Below, in pieces: positions 13,085 through 22,533 of a DNA stretch of 64,000 nt (position 1 is its first letter; each line of letters starts with the position of its first letter). The notes beneath the pieces are model-generated. The model was not told the DNA's origin. It searched no databases and saw only the letters and a program-made list of their open reading frames with translations. The position numbers and the translations under genes were made by a program. Source of the DNA: Chamaea fasciata (Eukaryota > Chordata > Aves > Passeriformes > Sylviidae); contig JARCOQ010000001.1 of assembly GCA_029207755.1 (NCBI GenBank), positions 92,429,637 to 92,493,636 of the forward strand, given 5' to 3'.

Positions 13085-14110
13085 AGCAAAGGGAGGATTG
13101 AGGGAGTTTCACTACTGAAGTTGAAGGAGCAGCTTGAATGTATGGAGTTCTTCTATGGAACAGATGACAGGCAGGTAGGGAGCTCGTGGGTCATGACCTG
13201 TCATAGGTGAGTAAAAGGGGTATCAAGCTGGGAGTTTCTTACAGATCACCTGATGGTGAGAAGGAAACTGAAACAAGTCTTCAGAAAATTTGAGGAAGTC
13301 TCTGTCTCACAACCTGTGGTTCCTTTGAGTGACTTGAAGGTGTTTGACATCTGCTGGAAGAGTGATATGGTTAAAAACAAACTAGCCAGGGCTTTTCTTA
13401 AGGATATCAGATTTAACTTCTTGATACAGGCCTTGGAGTGGTCAAACAGATGTGGCATCTGATTACATCTGCTATTCACAAAGTAGGCAGATGTGATTGA
13501 GAGAGTGATAATGACAGCCTTGGCTGTAGCCACCGTGAAAGGGAGGAGCTCAAGGTCATTAAGGGCATGAGAAACACAAGGAAGCAGAATGACAGACTCT
13601 GGGCTTTAGGAAGGCAGGACTAAGCTTATTTCGGCAACTGGTACCAGGAAACACTGAAGCTTTAAAACACTTTAAGAGTTCATGAGAGACAGGTTTTGAA
13701 GGACAATCCCTTCAAAGTGCAGGAACAGTTGTGACTTAGAAAACAAAAGGATGTATTGGAAGACCAGAGTGGCTTGGCAGGAAGCGCATGATAGAACTCC
13801 CAATACAAAAAGGAGGAGGAAGCAGTAAAGGAGGAACTTAGAAACATTTTCCAAGGGCTGGGGTTACAACAGCTCAGCTGGTGTTGTTGTGTACCGGTGG
13901 TAAAAAGGACTGCAAAAGAGTTTCTACCACTTACACTCATAGGAAAAGGTTGAATGAGGAAAGTGTGGATCTGCTGCTGAGTGGGCCAGGTAAAAGTGGG
14001 CGTTGATAAGGCTGAGGTACTTGTACCTTGTGCACTTCAGTTTTCATCAGTGAGCTCTCACAGGCCTCTGTACTTAGTGTAGGAGTTCTGGGAGGGCAAG
14101 AAACCTTTCT
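13085..14110 (+). mobile_element. Old CR1 fragment: endonuclease and linker part of ORF2, no 3' end
   Basis: An internal piece of CR1 that is unlike all the others here. Landmarks in order: gagctcgtgggtcatgacctgtc; a segment matching the CR1 'GVyYRPPDq' motif (here LGVSYRSPDG, about 13229-13258); gacatctgctggaag, which is the CR1 'DfnhPDICWk' motif; a cagccttggctgtagccaccgtgaaa segment matching 'GSLGCSDHE'; ctttaggaaggcaggact; ataaggctgaggtacttgtacc; and cacaggcctctgtact near 14060. The reverse-transcriptase domain and the 3' UTR are missing, so the element was either cut by a later deletion or left by recombination. Divergence is clearly higher than in the 3'-end copies. The right boundary is uncertain by about 30 bases, and the left boundary may lie as far upstream as 12880. 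Confidence 0.8.
13253..13462 (+). pseudogene. CR1 ORF2 endonuclease-domain remnant
   Basis: In CR1 elements this ORF2 region encodes the end of the apurinic-type endonuclease that nicks the target DNA. A 69-codon open stretch keeps the recognisable block FDICWKSDMVKNK, then FLKDIRFNFLIQALE, which match the CR1 pattern DfnHPDICWk...khkq...RrFLecidDNFLiQvie. The His-Pro pair before DICW has become a single Val-Phe, and a stop closes the frame after RCGI, before the GSLGCSDHE-like block that follows in the DNA. The fragment cannot encode a working enzyme. Family assignment rests on motif recall, not on an alignment. Confidence 0.72.
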
Positions 14111-17067
14111 TGGGGCAAGGAGTGTTATGGGTTGCTTGACAGATCAGCAAGCCCAGGGACACTTGGTTGTCCTCAACTATTTAGCTCACTTTTTGAATTT
14201 TGAAATGTGTGTTGTAACTCAAGTGTAGAAGATAAATTTCTTTAGCTCTTTGTGTAGGAGGAAGCTAATTGTATAGCATGTCAGGGTGTCTGTCCTTCCC
14301 TTGCTTAGTCTGTGCCATATTGTGTGAAGTAAAGCATAGTTGTAGTAATCTGTCCTTTAGAGGAGTGTGTACCCTGGTTTATTGAGAGGTATGGTCAGTT
14401 CAGTGGGAGGCTGTTCTATGTAATCACCTCAGAATCCAGAACCCAGTAGGATGCTGAGGATGGCTTCATGTGGAGCCTCTCCCCTTGTGCTTATGGTCAC
14501 TTGTCAGTAAAAGATTTCTTGAAGCTGCCAGCAGCAGTGATCCTCATCTCATCTGGTGGGGCCAGTCCCAATGTGAGGAGAGGAGTGCTGCCTTCCTGAA
14601 CTCTCCTTTGAGTCTCGCCTGTGTAGTGCTGTAGTAATCTTCCTTCTCCTGCTGAACTTCTGTTCCCCTGTATTGCTGAGCAGCTTCTGTTTTGATGCAA
14701 AGGACCATGTTTCAGTGATGAATCGGGTTGGTACTGATACTCTGCTTGTAAAATGTTTTGGGAGTCTTCCCAGTGAGAGGCTCTGTATCAGGAAGTGAGA
14801 AGCTGAAGTGTGCATCACTGTTATGCCTTCTATTGCCAAACTTCCCAGGCTGAGGCCATGGGGCTTAAATTCCAAGTTGTTCTGGTTTTTCTCAATGGGC
14901 TTGTGAAGAACTTTTCTCTTACTATTTTTTGTGTGAGTAACTATGAAGAAGTTACATGTATCAGGCTAGTTAATGAACTGTCCTAATTACAAGATAGTTT
15001 CTAGAAGCTACTTTTAAATTGCAGGACCTTTAAAGATGTTTTGTAGAATTGTGTATTAATGAGGAACTCTCCCACTCACCAAGGGAAGGATGGAAGAGGG
15101 AGAATGGGGTCAGGTCTCCTTTGGGACTACAGCCCTCTTGCCTTCATGTAGTCTGCAATGAAAAACTTAATTTTGAGTGTATTTTCCTTGTACCACTCTT
15201 TCTTCCCATTCTGAATTGTTGACATTTTTCTTTTGGAATGTTGTTTGACTGTCTGTGCTATTAATTCTATCACTGTTTCCTGATAATTTTGAAAGCATTG
15301 TATTCGTTACTATATTTTTAAATGTTTGTTTCCTCATGTATGTAATTATAGTCTTGGGAATTTTCTCCCAGAATTCTGCTAATGTCTTTAATATTTGTTT
15401 TATTCTTAAAAAATTCATAACGGATGTATTTCCTGGTTTTGAAGTCTGTAGTAGGAAGAAAGGAATCACAGTTTCCCCATCTCAGTGATAGCCTGAAGCA
15501 GGATGTGTGGCATACAACTGACTTTCACCAGGAGGAGGAAATTAACTGGCTACAAATTAGGGAAAGTTCACGAGAAGTCATTACTCTTCATTTATTTCTA
15601 AGTGAAGCTTTGACTCTCTAGGCAAAAGACAAATTATATAGCAAATGGAGTCCCCCTGCATATGAATGTGCAGTCTTTAGATATCTGTGTTGACTTGTGA
15701 CCATGGTAAGATTATGCAGCTTCATATATTAACTGTGTTATCATTGAGCACTGTCTATTTTCCTTCCCTTTTTTTTTAAGGAATGTTGTTTTAATGCTAT
15801 TAAATGAAGTACTGATGAATGTTTCCATGGCCAGATTCTGCTTGTTTCCAGGTGGTGTATGGTGGGAGTGTACATAATTTACCCAGATATGTCCTGTCAG
15901 CTTTTTTTTCCTTATTCTTTTCAGTGCCTGGAAAAGTGAGATAAAGCAGCTTATCTTCTTTGAGACCTGTGCTGCATTCAAAGCGGCTTCAGAAAGGAAA
16001 ACGAACCTTCAACAATTTTTCTAGAGTTAATATAGACTAATAACAAAAAAACATGGTCAGAAGAAAGAGTTACTGCTAATAAGGCTTGAAATATGCATTA
16101 TTCTGAAAAATCTGCAGGTCTGTGGAGGGAGGAAAAAGGTGAAACCTCTAGAATGGCCTAGTACTTTGGAGGAAAAAATGCTTTCTTTTTAACTAAACTT
16201 TGGTTGCAACATTTCCTTTGCACAGTTTACTGATTCTGTGATGCAGAATACCTCTGGACAATGCATTGAAATCTGCATGGTTAAAAAAGTCAACTTTAGC
16301 TGTTTTGTTTCCTCTTTGGGGACACCTCCGCTCCCCCTTTGAACCACTTCGGAGTTTAGTATAGCATTGAATTCAGTGTAGTGTTTCAGTGTAGTAATGC
16401 TTACTATAACAGTGCTGTTCATTTTTAAATTTATGCTATTTTATAGTCAGTAACGCAGAATTTATCCATGGGATGCTACAGGCAGAGATAATTAGCTTAG
16501 CTTGAAGGCATTATTCTCTGTTGCACTGCATTTGTTTTGACAGGGGACATTTGCAAAAGAGCTCTTCAAATGTAAGAGATTCATATTTTAAAAATTGCTT
16601 TTGTCCACTTCCTGGCTGCATGTTTTTTCCCCCTACTTCTCATTCAAATTCCATTTAAGGTATGTTTTATGACACCTTCATCCTTTCTTGTGACTTTTTG
16701 TGCCTAATTCCTCGCTTGTAAAAACGTAATAATATTTCCTCTTCCTTCCTTTGTATATTTCCTCCTCTTTCTTGTGCTGCCTATTTTTGTGTTGACAATC
16801 CGGAGTTGCTCCCCAGATTAGAATTTGTGTTACTTATTACCTGGGAACAAAATGGGTGCTGTTCTGATGGGTTCTACTTAAATAGTGGTTGAATATTAAT
16901 TCCAATATTTTTCCAAAAGCAGCAGGGTTCAAGCAAAGACCTCAGAAGGAGGGGTTTGCAGTGAGAATAGTTTCCTGAACCATTCAATTTTAATAATAGT
17001 AAAGTGATGGTATACAAATACTAATATGTATATGGTTTGCTAAATTTTTGTGCTGCCCTGTTGGTAG
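14111..17067. other. Single-copy DNA, no gene seen
   Basis: About 3 kb of A+T-rich sequence without a recognisable gene, transposon or RNA. The frames at 14549-14875 (minus) and 15167-15469 (minus) are low-information and overlap frames on the other strand, so I do not call them. Confidence 0.55.
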
Positions 17068-17157
17068 TATTATGAAAAAGGCCATTTTACTGGTGACATA
17101 CGGCCTGTAGAAATGTCTATATGTAGAGTAGAAGATTCCATGGAGATCTTACTCGAG
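17068..17157 (+). other. Candidate internal exon (90 nt), unproven
   Basis: A pyrimidine-rich stretch ending in GGTAG precedes 90 nt that are fully open in one frame (30 codons, beginning YYEKGHFTGD and ending SMEILLE), and they end in GAG followed by a strong donor GTGAGTG. The length is a multiple of three. I do not recognise the peptide. An open run of 30 codons is not rare by chance, so the case rests on the donor and on continuity with the candidates at 34407 and 41955. It could equally be a noncoding-RNA exon or chance. Confidence 0.18.
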
Positions 17158-18483
17158 GTGAGTGAAAGTATTGTTAGCAGTAATACTTCTGTTTGAGGCT
17201 CTTGTTTCATTTGCTCTGTGTTTAGCACACAGAAGTGAGAGGAGGTTGACTTCTTGAGGTTGTGTTCCTCCTCTGCCATGTATCGTCAGGCATAAACTCC
17301 TGACATCTCCATGGGAAATCCTGGAGAGCAGTTGGGAATGCCCAGAAGAGGAAGCCAGCTGATGCTCCTGTCGATTTGTTTCCCAGTACCTGGCTCCTTT
17401 AAAAGTGAAGTATGCCCAATAAACGTGAGAAAGAATTCATTCCTGTAGCCATGTTGTCAGCTGGAAGGAACATTAGAAGAGTAAAATCTCAACCAATCTC
17501 TCGCTCACAGAATTTGGCCTGTCAAAGCTTATAAATAAGATGCACTGTGAAAGCTGTTGCCAAATTCACATCGAATGCTTTCAGTCTGAGGGATTGTAAT
17601 GCGTACAAGTATCTCAGCTGAAGTTATAGGCAGTTTTGGTCATGATTTTGTGATTTTTTTTGGAGGGGGAGAGTGATGGTGGTGTAAATTAATATAGTAA
17701 AATTATGCAATCAAAGTGCATAATTTGCAAACTCTTACTGCTTGATGAAACAGGACTTGTTAATGAAAAACCTGAACTGTTAAAAGAAGTGTGCATTTTT
17801 ATATGTACACACACTTTTTCTTTTTTTTTTAATTGAGAATAGGATGCTTGTGTTCATTGATTTCCAGCCTTTGCTGTCGAACAGGCTAATGGTAGAACAA
17901 GTGACACACTGAGTAATGTCACACCCATGAATGTATGCCTTCATTTTTAACTCTTTTGACATCCTGTGGCCCAACACAGTGTGATGATCTCATATGAGGC
18001 TCGTTTTCTACCACATGTGGGTTGGTTGTCACGGTGCTTGGTTGTGAAGTGGATGGAGAGCTGTTGGGGTGCCAGTTTTACATTTAGTCCAGACATGCAG
18101 TGAGGTACCTGTGATGCCTGTCCCAAGGCCTTTGTTCCTTCCCTCATATTAGTTCCTTCCCTCATATATTTTGACATTTAACTACCATGAGATTAAAAGC
18201 CATAAGTGGTTTGATAATGGTGACCATGTTGTTGTCTTCCTAAGGAGTGTCCTGGCCTGATAAACCATAGTGTTTTTCCCTGGCTGAGTTAATTCTGGGT
18301 GCTAGCTATTCTGTAAAGGAGCATGATATAAAAAAAAGTGCTGTTCTGATGTATTTTGTGGGTCTGATGTCCCTCAGGGAGGGGAGGACTGTGGGCTTGA
18401 GTAGCTGATGTGGCATCTGTAAGCCACAAGTGGCCCATGGAGCACACTTAGCATTTCTCCTTCTCAGTGGGACTGTTTGTTGT

Positions 18484-18484
<1 letters not shown>
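17158..18484. other. Single-copy DNA with a small tandem duplication
   Basis: No gene seen. A 17-bp segment (gttccttccctcatatt) is repeated almost exactly at about 18134-18150 and 18152-18168. The block runs directly into the T-rich tract that follows. Confidence 0.55.
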
Positions 18485-18522
<38 letters not shown>

Positions 18523-18592
18523 TTTTGTTTTGTTTTGTTTTCTTTTTTTTTTTTTAATTTTTATTTTTATTTTTTAAATTTCTTTTTGTTTT
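18485..18592. repeat. T37 tract followed by (TTTTG)n and T-rich sequence
   Basis: 37 consecutive T are followed by about four GTTTT units and then a T-rich stretch with single A interruptions. It could be an expanded simple repeat, or the poly(A) tail of a retroposed sequence in minus orientation whose body would lie to the right. I recognise no such body from 18593 onward. Confidence 0.9.
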
Positions 18593-19389
18593 GGGATTGT
18601 TTTTCGTGAAAATTATTCAAGTTGCTGCCATATTTTCCCTGGAGCTCCAGGTATGGCTTGTCAGCATGTGTTGAATGGTTTTACATCTTGCCACTGGTGA
18701 GATTCTATTTTGTCCTTTCTTACTCCTGGCCACGGGCTCCCACAGCTTCCCCTTGCCTGGGGCTCCTCATGCTCTCTCCTAGCCACCTTGCGTGAAAAAG
18801 CAAGAAAGGAGGTCTTCTTGGTGTGTGGAAGCTAATGGTGAAAGTGTCCATGGACTTCCAGGCACAGTAGGTGGCAGGCACAGTTCTGCCAAGCTTCATT
18901 TGAGGTGCAGAGGCCCACCTTTTGGAAATTTCCAAAGTGTTTTTCCAGTGCCTTGGCTGACGGAACTTGTGCAAAGCATTCAAGCAATTCTGTGAGTCAG
19001 ACAGAGATTTTGGCCATAGCCTTTCCTGGGATCTGGAGGTGAATAATCAACAGCTAAAGCCTCTTGAAATGTTTTTCTTTGATAAGAGCATGAGCTCAGC
19101 TTGGCAGAGATGTTGAACAGACACAGAGGGTATTTCTGGTGGGATGGCTGTGAGATGAGGAAGGTTGACTGGAAAGGATGCAAATACACAAGTGACAGAG
19201 GTCAAAATCTGACACATACTGTACTCTGTTTTGTATTCATAGCATGTAGCACTGACTGGCTGTTTCAGGCCACACTAAGTTGTTTTTTCCTTCCTCTGAG
19301 GCAGGTCACAACTTCTGGTATTACTGTACACTGCAACTATTTGCCAGTAATTTTTGCAGAGGGATGTCATCAGTGCCTGTGTTCTGTGC
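18593..19389. other. Single-copy DNA, no gene seen
   Basis: About 800 bases between the T-rich tract and the next CR1. I see overlapping short frames on both strands but no motif. If the T tract is a reverse-oriented poly(A) tail, a decayed retrocopy would be expected here. I cannot identify one. Confidence 0.5.
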
Positions 19390-20365
19390 CATAGTGCTGT
19401 TCCCCAGGGCTCAGTATTGGGGCCAGTCCTGTTTAATATCTTTATTGATGATCTTGACAAGGAGACTGAGGGCACCCTTAGCCAGTTTGCAGTTGGCAAC
19501 AAGCTGGACAGGAATGTTGATCTTGGAGGGTAGGAAAGCTCTTCTTCAGAGGAATCTGGAGGGGCTGGATTGATGGCTCAAGGCCAGTTGTATGAGGCTC
19601 AGTAAGGTGAAGTACTGAGTCCTGCACTTGGTTCAGAAGAAGCCCTTGCAGTGCTAAAGGCTGAGGGAGTGTGGCTGGAGAGGTGCCCAGCAGAAAAGGA
19701 CCTGGGGGTGCAGGTCAATAGCTGCCAGCGTGTGCCCAGGTGGCCAAGCAGGCCATTGGCATCCTGGCCTGTACCAGGAGTATGTGGCCAGCAGAAATAC
19801 TCCCTACTATGTCCCCCTGTACTTGGCACTGGTGCGGTCATACCTTGAATTCTGTGTTTAATTTTGGGCCACTCACTTCAAGAAAGACATTGAGGTGCTG
19901 GAGCTGTCTAGAGAAGGGTGAGCCGGCAAAGAGTCTGAATCACAAATTATATGACAAACAGCTGAGGGAGTTTGGTTTGTTTAACATGGAGAAAAGGAAG
20001 CTCACGTGGAACCTCTTCACTCTCTACAACTGTCTACGACTCTCTATAACTAAAAGGTTGTAGGGAGGTGGGGATGGGTCTCTTCTCCCAAGGGACAAGT
20101 GACAGGACAAGAGGAAATGGCTTCAAGTTGTGCCAGGGAAGGTTGAGATTGGATATTGGGAAAAAATTGTTCATAGAAATGGTAATCACATCACAGACTT
20201 CCCAGGGCAGTGTTTGAGTCACCACCTCTGGAGGTATTTAAAACATGTATGGATGTGGCACTTTGGGACATGGTTTAATGGGGAACTTGGCAGTGTTAGG
20301 TTAACACTTGTATTTGAGGATCTTAAATGTCCTTTCCAACCTATAGGACTGTATGATTCTACAAA
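19390..20365 (+). mobile_element. CR1 retrotransposon, reverse-transcriptase C-terminal part to 3' end
   Basis: The longest sense CR1 copy in the window (about 970 bp). It begins in the reverse-transcriptase core (ggctcagtattggggccag, the [10 protein letters not shown] block) and runs through agcccttgcag, gaaaaggacctgggggtg, ggccaagcaggccattggcatcctggcc, tgaggtgctggag, gatattgggaaaaaattgttc, then tggatgtggcac...gggacatggttt. It ends in atcttaaatgtcctttccaacctat with a degraded gtatgattct tail. The 3' end has the same character as the fragment at 58140, so the two belong to the same subfamily. Several frame breaks make it inactive. Confidence 0.94.
19408..19509 (+). pseudogene. CR1 ORF2 reverse-transcriptase core remnant
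   Basis: This region encodes the catalytic core of the CR1 reverse transcriptase, which copies the element RNA into DNA at the nicked target. The block [10 protein letters not shown] is followed by [16 protein letters not shown], which are well-kept CR1 positions. The catalytic motif that should read FADD is FAVG here (19486-19497), so both catalytic aspartates are lost. Frame breaks follow downstream. The copy is dead at the active site as well as by truncation. Confidence 0.85.
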
Positions 20366-22502
20366 GATTTAGAGAAATCAGAATAAGAGAAGAAATGAGT
20401 GTTTGCAATTCAACCAAGAAAATACTCCTTTTCCTCTATGGCATTAAGGAAAAGTAAAAAAATCTTGCAATCTTCGGGGTTTGTTTTATCTGCTGCACAA
20501 AGACCTGCTTACTCAATGTTTTTTGGTTTTTTTTTTTTCTTTCTTTCTTTCTTTTCCTCCCAGGGTTTAGCAGCCCTGCCAGGCTTTCTGGCTGTGCGTC
20601 AGTATAGTGGCTTGTAGACACAAATGGTATCAGGCTTTACAGGTGCAGGAGACACAGTAGCATTAATGCAACACGATTGTAAACACCAACAGGGCTTTAT
20701 CTGTGTCTCCTTTTAATGATTTTTCTTGAATATGGCTTGCTTTAAAATAGCAATTCAGGTCCCTCGTGTGAGTTTTGACACTGGTGCTCAGCTGAAGAAA
20801 TATATTATCTTTCAATAGCAAGGGTTTTGAGGAGAGTAAAATGCCAGTAGAATAAATAAGTGAATATTGAAGAAAACAAACAACCAACCTCCCCTTTCAC
20901 ATGCTGAAGATGCAACGCAGGAAAAAAGCAGGTTTAAAGGATGGGTAGGAGGGGCAAACCCAGCCAGTTTAAATGTGTGGCTTTGATTTGATGCATTGCT
21001 TCCTTTCCCTCCTCCCACTATGACTTGTTGTCTTTCAACATTAACCTCCAGTTTCAACGTAGTGAATGTTGGGCTCTGTAAGTCCTGCTCCTGCCCTTGC
21101 TCTCCTGCTGATGCCCCTGCTGAGCTCAGTGCTGACAGCTGGGGAAAATTCAGTGTGATTTGGAATTGGGAAATGCTGTATCAGCACATGGGAGATTAAG
21201 GTTTTTAGTAGATTTTTTTTTCTTTGCTTGTAGAGGGGAATTAGTGAGCTCCCAAATTCACTGGATTTATTGGAAATCTGTGCCTGCTGAATGTATTTAT
21301 TCTCCCATGTTGCTGGCTGTACTCTTGACAGGTGCTGAGAGGAGATTTATAGAAACAGCAAATATTTGCTAGAGTGGCTGAAATATCTGAGGATTATTTA
21401 GATGTGACTCTTTATCATCATCTCAGTTCTAGTTCAATAATTTAAATGCATAGGCTTGAGTCTTTGGAAATTTTTAATCTACTCCTCTGTTGAATTTTAT
21501 ACAGGTTTCATGACTAAATCCTACTACCAATGGACTAGTACAGAGCTGATACACAGACTTTGAGAGTAACTTTTTTTTCTGGTTTTTGATAAAATAATAT
21601 TATAGGGAGAGCATGTCTACGGAAGGGTACTGCTCCTCACAGTAGAAAAATGTGGGTTGTGTTCCTCTAACTCAAAGGAATCCTGGAAAAACTCCTTAAG
21701 AAGATTTTCTGTAGTAGTTCCTCTATTCTTATTTTTACAGGACTGCTTTTTGTAAAATTAAATTTTTTTGTTAAATATTTCAGTAGCTAAGATGTACCCC
21801 ATTAGTTTTTAGAGGACTTACAAGGGGATGAGAAAATAAAAGGAAAACAGATAACTCCTTCCAGATGTTCTGGACCAAAATTTTAGAAGGAAACAATAAA
21901 AGCAAATCATTAACCTTCTGTCAGGTTTCCAGTGAAATACATAGAAATCAATATCAGCTTTGCAGTTATTTGAGATGCTGACAAATATGTGCTGTCATGC
22001 AGCAAGCCTAGAAGAAAGGTTCAGAACTGGTGCCCTGTATGGAAAATTCCAGGCCTATGGTTATTCTTATCTCTTCACAAGGTCTCTTACCTTCATCGCT
22101 TTGCCTGACCTGAATTTTGACTGTTCAGGGAAGTCGATAATTGCTGAGGTAGCAAGGTCCAGAACTGGTAAAACCATCTTTGCAATTTGCCCATAGTACT
22201 CAGCAGAGCACCGAGACTGTTTGTGGCTCTGTGCCACCTGTCCTTGTTTTTTCTTAGCACTAGAACAGCTGCATTTGCAGCTGCTTGGTCTATCTTGCAC
22301 CCCTGGCAGGGCTAGAGTTTATCAGAAACAAGTAGCTGAACTTCATCTGGTTAAGATGATACCTGCTGGATCATCGGAAATTACTAGGCAGAGAGAGAAA
22401 TGATAAATTTCTTCTGATTTGTTTCACATTTTCTTCTCCCATCCCACAAGTTTTCCATCTACAGGTGCATTGGTCGGAACATTGTTCTGTGAAGTGCTTC
22501 AA
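20366..22502. other. Single-copy DNA with a T/CTTT tract
   Basis: About 2.1 kb with no recognised gene. A T run merging into (CTTT)n lies at about 20527-20556. Several overlapping frames of 60 to 80 codons show no family features. Confidence 0.55.
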
Positions 22503-22533
22503 ATGCAGAGGGCCTGCATTTGGCCCTCTGCAT
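22503..22533. repeat. Perfect inverted repeat, 12-bp G+C-rich stem, 7-nt loop
   Basis: ATGCAGAGGGCC, the loop TGCATTT and the exact reverse complement GGCCCTCTGCAT. The stem is stable but does not extend further on either side, so it is short for a microRNA precursor. A second small hairpin (TGGTTT, loop GTCCT, AAACCA at 22538-22554) follows directly. Confidence 0.9.
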
